Part shown: positions 23,555 to 35,949 of the stretch, piece by piece
Layout: each line of letters begins with the position of its first letter
How positions within the stretch are numbered: the stretch's first letter is position 1
Source of the DNA: Lutraria lutraria
Taxonomy: Eukaryota > Mollusca > Bivalvia > Venerida > Mactridae
Reading direction: 5' to 3'
DNA length: 64,000 nucleotides
Assembly (NCBI GenBank): GCA_964023205.1
Contig: OZ026840.1
Span: 14,984,454-15,048,453, forward strand
Program-made: the position numbers and the translations under genes
Notes under the pieces: generated by a model
What the model saw: the letters and a program-made list of their open reading frames with translations, nothing else
The model's database searches: none
Told to the model about the DNA's origin: nothing

Positions 23555-25861
23555 TCAGTCCACACTCGTCTCAATATCATCAGCATCTTCATTTGGGATC
23601 ATGGACGCCAATTGAATTATAGCGTGGCCAAATTCTGGCCAATCAGGTTGTAGATGGCCTACGCCATCGTCTGTTGTTTTCCATGACGCATGCGCATAGC
23701 GATGAAATATCTTACTCAGTAATTTTCCCATAGACTGCGTATCAACATAACCAATTAGCACAATAATTATAGGTTTACGAAGGCTATAAGCTTCTTGTAA
23801 TTCTGTTTGACACCAATTCTTTGAGCAATAATCTTTAGACACAATAGCCAAGAAGACTGCCGATTCGTTCACGCAGTTAATAATTTGAGTACAGAGCGAG
23901 AGTCCCGGGATGAAATGTTTATCCCCCAAACAAACAAGATCGAGGTTTGTCTTTGTTATATCAGCAATAATCTTGATAAGTTGTGGATACATATCATTCA
24001 TAACAAGTTGTTCATCTTCTGAACAGAATGATAGAAATACAAGAAATCTCCATGGCAACTCTTCATTTTGAATCTGATTAAGTATTGCATTAAACTTCCG
24101 CTTCCGTCGAACAAACCTTTTCACTGATACAATCGCAATAATTGTAACCACAATAATGATAACAATAGGCGGCAGAATAAGCGTTAGTAGCTTAATTATT
24201 TCTTGCCTTGAACAGTATTCTTCTGTAGCCGAAACAGCAGACTTGTAAATGTTATATTCTATGTCATCTAATGTACACATATACCGACGCGTATCTGCCA
24301 TCAAGTAAGTCGACGCTTTCATCCACTTGAGAGACGACATCGTCTGATTGTCACAATTACAAACGTACGGATTCTCGCTTAAATCTGCATCAAACAATCC
24401 GTTCATCCGAAATCTCAGTTGTTCGAATATGTTGCGGACATAGATATCAGTTGTACGAATAGTATTATATCTTAAATCCAGAAAAGATAACCTCTGGAAG
24501 TTTTTGGTATTGATGTTAAATGTTGTTAGTCGATTTCCCGACAAACGAAGTGTACGGAGTTTAGTATTATTTGAAAACAGATTGTATGGTAAATCTGTCA
24601 ATTGATTGTTGTTCAAATCTATAGTCTGCAAATCAGACAACATGTAAAACAATTCTCGAAACTCCACAGGCTCATTCTGTTGCATGAGATTAAGGTTGTT
24701 TTCAGATAAGGAAAGGTCAAGTGCTCCCTCCGCTAAAAGTTCTCGTGATAAATAACTTATGGTCATGCTTGATAAATTAACGACCTTTTGATTTTTGATG
24801 AACCAATTTACGACAAGTCTTAGAATATTGTAGTCACGCTCAATCGTGATCAAACGTAAATAACATTGTTTATATGCGACCCGATAGAGTTTTACGCATG
24901 ATTCAAATGACGGACACTCATTTAGTAGTTTCAGATCTATTAAATCGTACTTTGGGCAATCTATAATTCCATATCTTTCGATAAGTAACAATATCCTTAA
25001 GCTTGGCTTTTGAATTGAAATTCGAACTCTGGAATTTGGTATAAAGTGCCAGTTCATTATGCTCGTGTTTTGGAAATCTATGACCTCTAAATTGTAAGCT
25101 TTTTTATATGTATTAATTAACAAATTATCAATTCTAGAACATTTAATTTTGATTTCCTGAACGTAGGAATCCAGCCATGTAAGATCTAAATTTGTGATAT
25201 GAAAGTGTTCTAATTTCACAGAAGTCAAATTTCTTCCTTTGGAAATATTGTCACAGAATCTCCACCCAATAATACGTTCTTCGTTCGTGACTAAGGTTTT
25301 CTTCTGTAAACTGATATTCTGTAACCTAATCATGACTCCTGGCTCACCCAATGCGGTTATTATGTCTTCAAAACAGTTCATTAAGCCCTCAAGGTGTAAC
25401 TTAACCAAGTTATCGAGACCGTAAAATAACCCATACCCAAAATGGAACATTGGGCAAATTCCTTGTGTGGCACTCAACCATAAACTACGAAGCGATGTTA
25501 ATTTGGCAAATGTCGTCCTCGGGTATATAGAAATAGCATTGTTTCCGCTAAAGATGGAAAGAGATGTAACTTGCGTCCAGTTTCCTTGAAAAGAAGCATC
25601 TCTCAAAGAGAAGTTTGGCATGTAGGATTGTACGACTACCATTGTGACACTGCTTTGCAGCACAATACTGCTTAAACATCCATTTGAACATTCGCACGTA
25701 GAGCTGAAGGCCGGATTTTCAATAAAACACATCAAAAAGGTTGTATCATTGTCACTATAACTGCACTCCTCTGAACACTGAGGAGGATAATGCACAAGTC
25801 CGCATTTAAGAAATTTTACAACGAAAACAGCTGCACAGTGAAAAAATAGCACTTTCCACAT
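23555..25861 (-). CDS. Toll-like receptor copy 3, intact, single exon
   Basis: 768-residue type I membrane receptor of innate immunity, expected at the plasma membrane or endosome, with signalling through TIR-TIR adaptor contacts. By residue: signal peptide 1 to about 21; N-terminal cysteine cluster (C29, C33, C45, C56, C58, C62); leucine-rich repeats about 95-480, clearest at 407-470 (LQTIDLNNNQLTDLP, LRTLRLSGNRL, LSFLDLRYN); LRRCT with C501, C503, C528, C550; membrane segment about 556-580; basic stop-transfer KRFVRRKRK; TIR domain about 604-750 with box 1 FLVFLSF, box 2 GDKHFIPG (proline-glycine kept) and box 3 WPEFGHA. Many N-glycosylation sites. ATG at 25859-25861 is the first in frame. 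A possible 5'UTR splice acceptor (ctgtactag) lies 14-16 bases upstream. Its two tandem relatives are broken, so this is the only receptor able to signal here. Ligand unknown. Confidence 0.95.
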   Translation of the reverse strand: MWKVLFFHCAAVFVVKFLKCGLVHYPPQCSEECSYSDNDTTFLMCFIENPAFSSTCECSNGCLSSIVLQSSVTMVVVQSYMPNFSLRDASFQGNWTQVTSLSIFSGNNAISIYPRTTFAKLTSLRSLWLSATQGICPMFHFGYGLFYGLDNLVKLHLEGLMNCFEDIITALGEPGVMIRLQNISLQKKTLVTNEERIIGWRFCDNISKGRNLTSVKLEHFHITNLDLTWLDSYVQEIKIKCSRIDNLLINTYKKAYNLEVIDFQNTSIMNWHFIPNSRVRISIQKPSLRILLLIERYGIIDCPKYDLIDLKLLNECPSFESCVKLYRVAYKQCYLRLITIERDYNILRLVVNWFIKNQKVVNLSSMTISYLSRELLAEGALDLSLSENNLNLMQQNEPVEFRELFYMLSDLQTIDLNNNQLTDLPYNLFSNNTKLRTLRLSGNRLTTFNINTKNFQRLSFLDLRYNTIRTTDIYVRNIFEQLRFRMNGLFDADLSENPYVCNCDNQTMSSLKWMKASTYLMADTRRYMCTLDDIEYNIYKSAVSATEEYCSRQEIIKLLTLILPPIVIIIVVTIIAIVSVKRFVRRKRKFNAILNQIQNEELPWRFLVFLSFCSEDEQLVMNDMYPQLIKIIADITKTNLDLVCLGDKHFIPGLSLCTQIINCVNESAVFLAIVSKDYCSKNWCQTELQEAYSLRKPIIIVLIGYVDTQSMGKLLSKIFHRYAHASWKTTDDGVGHLQPDWPEFGHAIIQLASMIPNEDADDIETSVD

Positions 25862-26090
25862 TCTTGATTTTAGTTACTAGTACAGACAAATGGGATAAAT
25901 CTCTGTAATAGCTTTCTCCAGTACACTAAGCGTTTATCATTATGACAAAACACTCGAATATTGTACTTCGTATTTCCGAAAGTTGGTTTAGACAATGGTG
26001 TTTCAAACAGAAGTAAATTTACACGATCATTGTTATTGAGCTAAGTATCTAACTTCCTAGGATGGATATACATTTGTACTTATATACATG

Positions 26091-26270
26091 TACAGTACAA
26101 TCTCTCCAGAGCGGCCCTTTGTAGAGCAACAACTTCTCTATAACAACACCTTCAAAATTTCCCTAATCTGATATTTACTATAAATTCAACCTCTGTAGAG
26201 CAACAATCTCTAAACAACGGCCAATATTAGCACCTCCCACAGAGTGTTGCTCTATAGAGGTTGTACTGTA
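26091..26270. mobile_element. Short MITE of the TACAGT family
   Basis: Inverted ends TACAGTACAATCTCT (left) and AGAGGTTGTACTGTA (right), 180 bp. It is inserted in the 5' flank of TLR copy 3 and absent from the same place in units 1 and 2. Confidence 0.8.
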
Positions 26271-26866
26271 TGTAGAGTATTGAACCTGATACTCATTTAT
26301 AGATCCCTTCAATGTTGAAAAATTATTCCATATTCCATTATAGTACAACACTTATTTTTACCATCTTTCTATATATCTTCTGTATTTTGACTTGATAACA
26401 AACCCTCCTCAATAGTAAATCCGTACTTGGCCTCAAAGGTATTCTGAATTCATATTACAGTTTTACCAGCCGTTTTCTGGTTTACCTTACAAAGATTTCT
26501 TTACAGATTTATGATTCCTGCATTGCTCGTACTACTTAGCTGCACTTCTTTCACTCGTAGACTGGAGTGAATCTTTGTAATAAGAAATAGGAAGACTCTG
26601 GATAGAAATTGCAACGTAAGCTTGAATTTTGTAGGCAGGTGCGCTAAGCTCCAGTCAATAAAGTAGTCGAATTTTTAGTACGCTTTTACGGAATATGATA
26701 GCTTCCCTTTAAGATGTACGATTTCATTCGTGAAACTACAACATTATTGACAGAGATAATGTACATGGATATTTAACGGTCTTGGTATTTGAAATCTTGT
26801 AGATCTATAGAGTATTTATAAGGGATTTCGAAACACTCCATATATTGTAGTAGTTTGGGAAATTCT

Positions 26867-26990
26867 CTTTCTCACTAACTGGATAGAAAAATCCGTAAAA
26901 GTTACTAAAAATAGCGGTGCTGGAAAACTTTTCTCACTAACTGGATAGAAAAATCGTATAAGTTACTAAAAATAGCGGTGCTTGAAAATC
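26867..26990. repeat. 62-bp tandem duplication
   Basis: Two nearly identical copies containing TTCTCACTAACTGGATAGAA and GTTACTAAAAATAGCGGTGC lie head to tail directly before a MITE. Confidence 0.8.
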
Positions 26991-27246
26991 TTATCTCGTA
27001 TGGGGTTATCTACATCGGGAGCAACGTTGGAACGTCGACATATGATTAACCAGAGATTGTGTAAAACGTCATAAAATGACGTCATTTTGTTCAACGTTGT
27101 GCGATATAATTTCCCGCCAAATCGTGTAAATGTATTGAAAATTGAAGTTATATCGTCGAAAATAATGCCGATTAAGTAGTGAGAAAAAAATATACCATTA
27201 CTTATGAGTCGTGGATAAGGAAATCTCGCCCTCGGCACGAGATAAG
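26990..27246. mobile_element. MITE with CTTATCTCGT inverted ends
   Basis: CTTATCTCGT at 26990-26999 and its complement ACGAGATAAG at 27237-27246 bound a 257-bp segment with no gene. No target duplication could be settled. Confidence 0.55.
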
Positions 27247-27455
27247 TATAAAGAACTCGACAAAGCCTCGTTCATATTGTATTAAAAATTGTGGCGAACT
27301 GCATAAAATTATAATTTTATGATGATCATATCTTATGTATAATTCAATGTGTTATCACCTTTATATTAAATTATGCCATTGACAATGTAAAAATGTACTA
27401 AAAAACAATAGTTTTACAGCATTATAGAAAACACAAGTACGTATTAGAACATAAT

Positions 27456-27693
27456 TTGTTTGTTTGTTTGTTTGTTTGTTTGCTTGCTTGCTTGCTTGCT
27501 TGTTTGTTTGTTTTATAGAGTTTCTGGCACCTTTCCAACAGTCAAGAGTCATATGAGGCGGACAGTTCAATTAACCATCTTTCTTGGGTAGAACCAGCAG
27601 TGGAGTCCCATCCTCCATAAGCAACTGTCTACTTTCTCACATAAAGAGACATGGTCGGTAGCTGGGCTCGAACCCACGACCCTCTATCAGTGG
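27456..27693 (-). mobile_element. tRNA-derived SINE, head truncated
   Basis: Same family as 19187-19411: (GTTT)n/(GCTT)n tail at low coordinates, conserved body, B box (plus GGCTCGAACCC near 27665). It stops before the A box, so it is 5'-truncated. Confidence 0.8.
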
Positions 27694-27920
27694 ATCTTGA
27701 TTTGAACAACAGTATTTTCACATTGTTGGGTGAAACCAGACGTTACATTTTTTTATCTGTTGTTTAACTGCCCATTCTAAAGCTTTGATCACTTCAGAAC
27801 CTCCCAAGAGCGAGATAAGATACAGCAGAACCAGGCTTTTACGTCCCTATTGTTTTCGAATAGTTTTCCTGGTTCTTTATCGTGCCAGATGTAAACTTTC
27901 GCCCTGTTACACAATACTTT

Positions 27921-28050
27921 GTTCGGTAGGGATGGGGACACTGAAAAAGCGTCCCTGAGTAATACGAAAGGCTGAGCCGAAAATCGAACCGATGATCTTT
28001 CGTTTTGTAGTCCAGCGCATTACCGCTCGACCACTGAGCACCTCTACAAA
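27921..28050 (-). mobile_element. tRNA-like SINE head, second family
   Basis: The minus strand reads GTGGTCGAGCGGTAATGCGC (A-box-like), then GGTTCGATTTTC (B box). The arms do not fold into a full tRNA cloverleaf, so a SINE head or tRNA relic is likelier than a working tRNA. It lies downstream of the ARRDC-A 3' end. Confidence 0.5.
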
Positions 28051-28440
28051 CGTTACAACGGTCAAGTTACTTTCTGCACATGGAATTTGTACCATGTTCT
28101 GTAATTATTATTGATGCAATTATTATATAGCTACACAAAGTAATTGCAACAAATATAAAGACATAACCTTCTCGTAACATAATGACATGATAACATTTTA
28201 TTAAACCATAACATAACATATGAATGATTAAACATAAATTTCATTTTTATAATATCACAAAAAAATGAGTAAAAAGGTATCGAAACGTTAGGGCAAAAGA
28301 TCTTCAAAACAATATTTTCCCCGAAATGTTCACAAAACGTGTTTCCGGACAGAAATCTGTCTATGCCAGCAACTGTCATCTTTTGGACTGTTCCAATGTT
28401 TTTTAAAACACCACAACCGTACCATATGTTGGTACAAGGT

Positions 28441-31400
28441 CTAAATCTCCAGCATAATAGATTTATTGGTGTCAGTTTTGTTAACTTCATTCAACAGACA
28501 TTCCTGATACGACGGAGGTGCTGGAAAAAATAGTGAATGTAATGTCTTATTATAATTCGTTGTAAACATATCAAAAATACAAAAAAGTATGCAAGATAAT
28601 GTGGTCTTTGTCAAAAGTTAGACTTGTACACCAATTCTCCAACTACAAAATGCTAAAAACAGTAAAACAAATACTTGTAAGCTAAAGCTGTTGGAGATTA
28701 ATAAGATTTCTTTACATTATCGCAAGAAAAATTATAATTAATTATCAACACATTTGCTGGTAAAATAGTAAAAACACAAAATGCATTACGTAATTCAAAA
28801 TCAGTAGCTGCTTGAGGTTGACTGGTAATAACGTCATTCTGATGAGATTCATGCTGCGAACGTTCTAGTTGCTCTTGAAGCACTGAATTCAGTGGTACAG
28901 TACCAATAACTAACGGCAGCCCTAGTCTCATCGTTTTACACGAATTTGTTAAACGTATGATTACCTGAAAAGACATTGCAAAAGAATAAACTCGACCTAA
29001 AACAAAGGTACGACTTGTTTGTTCGTCTTACAGCACCAAGTACTTACAGAATAAGGTAATGAACTATTTCTACATAAATGTAAATCGAAATGGAACTTAC
29101 CCGGTATATGAAATACACGAACTCATCAGAAATTTCCCCTGTATGCAAAACTTCAATATACATGTATTTGAAATTAGACCATCGGGGAGCTTCCGTTTTG
29201 GTACGTCAATGATTTAATTTTAATCGGATTGACTAAAAACAGTCTTTAATGCAACCCGACTATGTTATGGAAACCTTCCAAATGATAAGAAGCATTCCAT
29301 GTTGATAAACTGAAGTGATACTTAGTGTCAATGTATTGGCTTAAAATATAAACAACACTTAAGATAGTGTGTGAATAAATCTGCTGTTTGTGTTTGAAAA
29401 TCTACCACATGTATCTTCAAGATATACAGAAAATAAAATGATATACAAATTACTTCTAAGCCATATTGTATATCAATGATGTTACATCCAACAACATATG
29501 ATGGTGGCGTCGAAGGAATTGTTAATTTTTCGCCGTTCCAAACATCCACACCACCTGGCTCAGTCCGACCATGCCGCAATGAGCCCACATAGGTTTTAAA
29601 CTCTCTGTGTGGTCCTATCGAGGGTGTATACAACAACCGCTAGAAAAGAAGAAAACTAGGTGTTTAAATCACTGAAGATAACCATGATTTGTATTTTGAA
29701 CTTAGGTCGCTTAAGTACACACGGCGATAATTTTATTTTGGACTGAGTAAATGTAACGAGATAAGCAAGTCACTGGTGTTGCTCGCAAAACATAAATCCC
29801 TTACATATTGGGCCTTGACAATGACTGGTTGGAGAAATCCTAAAAATCTGTCCAGTCAAAGAATATCCACGCTTAGGTATTAAAATATTAAACTATCTAT
29901 TCATTGATATATTCACAAACCAAAATTCATCTAAGGATACAAATTATATAAGTTATCACAGGATCAAGACGTTGTGGCCATACTTTGACTATTTCCAATC
30001 CAACATTGTATGTATTAAAAGAGAGTTCTCAGGTAACACATAAAACGTTATCTTACCTTTGTCAAAGTAACTATCGTTGCTGTGATGCCTATGTTGGCAA
30101 AATCTTCGACCTCACCATAGACCGCTAGTGTCTCGCCAGGTACATATCCACCCCTGTCTAAGCGGAATCTAGCTTTGATCGTCCCGCTATGACAACAACC
30201 GAAACAAGAAGATGTCTCCGAGATTTTATTTTCGAGCGGCCCCTGAAAAATCATTTTGACAAAGGATTTTACTTAAATCAAAGTACTGAAAGTACTCATG
30301 GAAACTGAACATATATAGACTTGTACTGCAACATGAAACGGGAACTAGTTTAACAATTGCATGGCGGATGTAGACAAGCGTAGTACTTGCCCGAATGGTT
30401 TCATGCAAGAATGTTTTCCCAAAAAGAAGCTTCAAGCCATTATCTTATCCCCATACAAACGGTTATAGCCATAACTTATAGGGCGCCTTTCCCCAAAGCA
30501 TGTAGAAACCGCTGTTGATCGTATATATACATGATAACTTATGTCACTGTTGTACATTGTTTGTCTTAAAGGGGCATACCCTGGAACTGAAGGGTCTCAA
30601 ATAACGATCAAATTGGTATCAATTTAATGCCTAAGTCAACAAATGAAAGCCCTGTAAAATATTTACAAACTATCCCGCTAGTTTACTCAAAACACACATT
30701 TCAAGATTTATCAAACCTGCCGATTTCGGCCTCAGAAATTATTTGTCATTTTCACAACTCGACCCTTTCGGGATCTGTCAAAACCGAAAACATCGCGGAA
30801 AAAAATGTCAACAAACTGAAATGGTAAGTATTGGTCATGTTATGTTCACTTGAAAGGCAGTGCACATGCTCAGTTAAACTCTCAGACGTATCGGAAATAT
30901 CGTTGTCGTCAATAAAAGGCTGACAGCCTTTTATTCAAGCCGACATACAAATAACGACGCGCGCGTTATAGGGTAATTTTTGAACGCACATTCTTCTTTG
31001 ACTCTTCAGTAATAATTGGTTTTACAAGTGACAAACGCATTTTTGGTGTACGAAAAAAAAAGACACAGCAGTTCCTGGGCATGCCCCTTTAATATATTCA
31101 GTAGTATATATGATATTAGCAAGTGCAATAAAATAACATATACCTCGAGAATGAACACATATATATTTAAAAAGAATACATACTGCTACGTTCTCTAATG
31201 CGTTTAAGTCTAAGACGGATGCCACAGTAAAGCGCAATGTGTGCTCCCTGCTGACTTTACGTGACCTGTCTGCCTCAGCTTTCAACCAATGGCGTACATA
31301 ACCAAGTGCTGCATACTGGTCGCCCTCAAATGAACCAGGCAAATTGATAGGCAGAAGAAACTGGAACGGAAAGGCGTGACTTCCAGCCAACAAAGTGACG

Positions 31401-33921
31401 GCATCGCTGTTACCAGCTGTTTCAACGAATAAAAAGATAGAATAAAGATAAAACTATGTTGATATTAACTGGTTTCCTAAAATGTGACAAAGACCTGAGC
31501 TAATTAAAATCAATCCAAACACAAATTTGATTCAATTTGATAATTTGGAATCATTAGTTTTCGTTGGGGATTTAATTTCGTGGATTTCGTGGTTCGACTC
31601 ATCCACGAAATCAAATCCCCACGAATTCAAATGCGGAGATAAGGCATTTCTTTTCAAAAATCAAATTCCACGAATTTATGTCCCCACGAAATAGCCTTTT
31701 TAGTAAAAACCACGAAAATTGAACCCAACGAAAATTAATGATTCTACAGTAGTTATGTAACTTTGCACTTAAACAAAAATCAAACGTTTTGCTTCTGGGC
31801 AGCCATTTTAAGAATACCCTATCAGGCCTGTCTCTGTGTAGCAATTTCAGATCGGAGTGAGCAAATTTTAGATTTTGTCTTAAAGCCCTACTGGAAAACC
31901 GGTCATTACCGCCAAAATTATTGGGGACTAAGCCCCTTCCATCTAGGCCCTCGGTTCCTAATACCCTGGCTTTAGATAACCTACCATCTCCATATATTTT
32001 CAACTTAAGATTCAAATAGTCCTCAACACCACGATGCGATTGTTTGCCAGCTTTCCAAAATACTTCGCCGGAACTTCTGCAACTAATGAAGATTCCTGTA
32101 AAAATATAGGAAACAAATCCTTATGCCTTGTAATTTAATGTTATTACTGTACATAATCTTGTACACGATATTAATGTATAATGGATTAGTGTAGAGTATC
32201 ATTAAAGTGTAAATTATATTTGACAGACTTATTAGGCCTATTGCCAGAATAACGGTCATCGTCGTATACCGACATGGTCGCTGAATACGCTCTGACATGT
32301 GTGTGTAGCGGAGCGGATTAGCGACAGTGGGTATCCGAATAATGGTTTTAATGAGATAAGAATCATGCCCAAGTACCTATATATTTAAATAATGCATGGT
32401 GGAAGCGACTTGTAAATTTATATAAGCAACTATGAATAGGAATGAAAGAGGCACCACTCGGGTATTAAAATCAGGATTTTTCTCGGTAATTTGGGAATAT
32501 GACCCATACCCTTGGGATTGGGAATTTTCGCGGTGTTTTAATCAAAATTGGGAAAATGTATAACTAGAATTTTTGCAATGTTCAACTTATTCTACTTATA
32601 CTCCCATAGAACAGTAGCAGAATAAGGTATTTACTACCAACAGTGATGTTAATGAACTTATAAAATTAATATTCTTTTTATTGGGAATTTTTGTCTGTGA
32701 ATTGGGAAAAAAATCATGACTATTTTCCATTGGGAATATGACCGAATTTCGACTATAAAATCGCCCGAAAAAAATCCCTGAAAATTATATCAAAATTAAA
32801 CACTTTCAGTGTTTAATCAGTCAAAGTTTTATAATTAAGTGATTATAATTTTAAGTGAAGGTAGGCGGAGCATGTTTTAATCGTTGAACATTTGAATACA
32901 ATATTCTAACCACTTGTAATAACCATATATCTCTTAAATTACAGAGACAGTTTTTTTGGTTATGAAAAACAATATATATAAAGTTATGAAGGCCATTTGA
33001 TATTTCCCATTTGAAATTTATGTAGTAATTCATGCCAGATATACAGTTCAGCCTCTCCAGAGTGACCTTTTGAGCAGCAACCTCTCCTCAACAACAACAT
33101 ATTTTTCCCATGAACGATTTAACTATAATTGAACCTCTTTAGAACAACAAACTCTCAATAGTCAATAACAACATAATTAAGCTAGACTCTACTCCCAAAG
33201 GGTGTGCTTAGGGGAGTTTGCACTGTAGCTTTAAAACTACAGGATGCACTGAGTTTGTAGCTTTACGACCGTTTGAACTCGAGTAATATTAATATTTCAG
33301 TGATTTTTTCCAAAAATGTTCTCACTTATATACCCGTGAAGACCGGCCCGCGAAATTTAGCAGAACAAATTCCAAAATGAGAAATACATGTACAAATGTA
33401 TGTAATGACATTGATTTTCTACAGAGTACGTTATAAATCATAGATTTAAATAATTATACACTTTAATTGGTGACAATGGTGCTAACAATGTTATACATAT
33501 ACATGTAGTTTTTTTCTTTTTACATGACCATATGCGGGAGAACCGTTTTTGTCAGGAGAATATTCTGGCCATTCAAGGAGAAAATGAAGGAACTGCTACG
33601 AGAAATTACCAATATTAGGCAGTATATATTGTGAAAAAAAACATTGTTTATACTGTCTTCCGCGCATATATAATACATTATTAATTCACCCCAGCTACGC
33701 GACTGGAATCTGTAATCCGTTCTTACTAAAATTAGTTTAACCAGAGTTACTTCCCTTCGCCAATCATATCTAAAAATAGATTACGTCGGGATTCACGTAC
33801 CTTTCAATTCCATGTCTTCTGCTACTTCTATGACAACTTGGCCCTTGACACATTGTCCGGGGTAAAATACCGCATAATGATCATCCAAAACAATCTCGAA
33901 TTTCCTTATATTCCACTTCAT
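28441..33921 (-). CDS. Alpha-arrestin A (arrestin domain-containing protein, ARRDC2/3/4-like)
   Basis: Coding exons in transcript order: 33921..33801, 32095..31985, 31416..31184, 30242..30057, 29639..29454, 28964..28790, 28520..28441. Phases join exactly to 363 residues. Exons 1-3 (residues 1-155) form the N-terminal arrestin fold, starting MKWNIRKFEIVLDDHYAVFY and PGQCVKGQV, with FPFQFLLPINLPGSFEG in exon 3. Exons 4-6 form the C-terminal arrestin fold (CFGCCHSGTIKARFRLDRGG, then YVPGET, GCNIIDIQY). The tail holds PPPSYQEC, a PPxY motif at residues 339-342 of the kind that binds WW domains of NEDD4-type ubiquitin ligases. Family role: adaptors linking membrane receptors to ubiquitylation and endocytosis. 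All introns use GT-AG. The protein ends 21 residues after PPSY, shorter than its neighbour ARRDC-B. Vertebrate relatives usually have two PPxY motifs; one is seen here. Confidence 0.88.
31545..31751. mobile_element. MITE of the TACTGTRGAATC family
   Basis: The right end is CCCAACGAAAATTAATGATT then CTACAGTA, and the left end is its decayed complement (GGAATCATTAGTTTTCGTTG). Internal CCACGAAAT motifs repeat. Lies in intron 2 of ARRDC-A. Relatives at 35760 and 46257. Confidence 0.75.
33042..33227. mobile_element. Short MITE of the TACAGT family
   Basis: Left TACAGTTCAGCCTCTCCAGA, right GGAGTTTGCACTGTA, inside intron 1 of ARRDC-A. Confidence 0.65.
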
Positions 33922-35759
33922 TGTAAAATATTAAAATTTATGAGTTCACGTTTATTACTCCATAGGTCTACATATTTCATCGCCATTCACTCTGGATTAT
34001 GCTTACATATCCTTTTACACGAATGTGTTACGTAGTATGCAAGAGTGCATCCAGCCACTACCACACACATACATATGACTACAGCGTAATATAAAGTACA
34101 TATGTGATCCTATCACAACAGTTATTTAAAATTCCATCAAACACGGTATATTATTTTGTATGTATTTTACATTCTTAACATGACTGCTATATATCCAGGG
34201 CCGTAGGAGGCTGTATTTTAGATTTTGTCTGACATCGGGGGGAGGGAGGGAGAGATAAACACACCCTCTATTAATTACCATTACAGCCGAAATTATTTGA
34301 GTGAGCTACCCCCTTTACCCCCCCCCCCCCTCTCTCTCTCTCTCTCTCTAGGCCCTGCTTTCTTTGTATAGACTAATGTTTTAACAATGCACCTGTCAAT
34401 ATTTTGCCCGCCCAGGGGGGGGACAGGCATACACATTTGATCAACTTTATGACACCGAGTCCCGGGAAAAAGACTGGCCGGTCGTTACATCCTGGGACTC
34501 GGGAATTTTGAAAATAAAATACGTTGACTTTACCCTACACTAAATAGCTAAGCTCTAGGGTGTGGATTTAGACGATTACGATTAATTGTCTCTTGAGTGG
34601 GGATTTAGACTTCAAAATAATAAATAAAAAATGCCAAATTCCTATGGGTCACCTCCCCTCCCTGGACGGTGTCGTAATATTGACAGCGTCATGATAAATG
34701 AGTTATGACAGAAAGCATAAAAAATGTGTTAGCGGTCACTTCCGAATAAATGCCACCCTGTAAATAAAGGCCATTTTTTTAAAGCCGTCACCAATCATTT
34801 AGAACAAAATTACGTCCGAATAAAGGTCAAGTTTTGTCTTTCCCAAGGATGGACTAGGTTGACAGGATTCTGTTTAATACATGCGATTTATATGCAACCA
34901 AAAAGGCTCTAATCCTTAACTTTACGTATAGTAAATCCACATTTAGCGACCACTTCAATATTGACACTACAGCACGACCGATCTGTCATCAATATGTCCT
35001 CCATAATCCATATCGACACGTACGGAGCTCCAATGATAAAAACAAAACATTTTGTTATCTCCAATATTCAAGATCTACACAGTCAGAAATAGAACGTGTC
35101 CTAATCGTAATTACTCGGGCAATTCCGGAACTGAGAAATGAGCGTAAGTTATAAATTTTGGTTACTGGTTTCCGGTTACTGCTTTATCATCCCTTCATCA
35201 CTTGACACTCGTTTTCTAGGATCATTCTCTGACGGATAGACTTTAAAACGTATACGTATTTATCATCCGCGATTTTAAAAATGGGCATCAAGTTTCCAGA
35301 GAAACAGGCTGTTTCCGTCGTTGGATTCCCAGGGTTAGGTCAGTCATAGTGGAAAGTAGCCTTTGTAGAACAGCAACAACACAATTATGTCCGAGGTACT
35401 TTCTATAGACAAACGCCGTGGTGTTCCGATTGGAAAGCATCGTCTCGGAATTAAACGACGTTTTGAAAATAGAGTCACTTTGTCTCATGACGTACTTCAA
35501 TATAACTAACAAAAACTAGAGAAATGACACTATAAAGATAACAATTACAATGTTTTAACATGTTATTTATATCATTAATATATATATAGTTTTAGCAGCC
35601 CGGCTATGTAAAAGCATCAAATACAACAATATAAATAAGCGTATTTTGACATCAATGAACAGGTAACAGGTAAAAACAACACTTTAATTGCATACTTTTT
35701 CATTCTGAATCTACATTGATTAGCGTCAGTATGATTGGTATATCAAAAATTGAGTCTTA
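33922..35759. other. Upstream flank of ARRDC-A, no gene recognised
   Basis: Expected to contain the ARRDC-A promoter and 5'UTR, but no TATA box or start site can be fixed. A C-run and (CT)n microsatellite sits at 34319-34350. 34720-34870 looks like a degenerate TACAGT-family relic. 35113-35300 resembles 2774-2975 (shared ACTCGGGCA, CACTCGTTTTC, CGTATTTATC, AAAATGGGC in order). Confidence 0.45.
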
Positions 35760-35949
35760 TACTGTGGAATCAGTAATTTTCGTTGGGGATTTAATTTCGT
35801 GTGTCGTCTCTTCAAAATCCCCATCAAATTAACTGCAGATATAAGGCATTTCTTATCAAAAATCAAAATCCACGAATTTATGTCCCCACGAAATTGCCAT
35901 TTTAGTAAAAGCCACGAAAATTGAGCCCAACGAAAAAAAATGTACAGTA
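35760..35949. mobile_element. MITE of the TACTGTRGAATC family
   Basis: Starts TACTGTGGAATCAGTAATTT, ends AACGAAAAAAAATGTACAGTA. Its final TACAGTA is shared with the start of the next element. Confidence 0.75.

Larger units (their letters stand above)
23040..26800. repeat. Tandem segmental duplication, unit 3 (carries intact TLR copy 3)
   Basis: Starts with the shared TATTTAGGCCACCGGCCC block, contains the intact receptor at 23555-25861, and continues into the 5' flank (AACTTCCTAGGATGG at 26048; CTTCCCTTTAAGAT near 26702, matching 6391 and 15730). A TACAGT-family MITE sits at 26091-26270. Confidence 0.8.
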
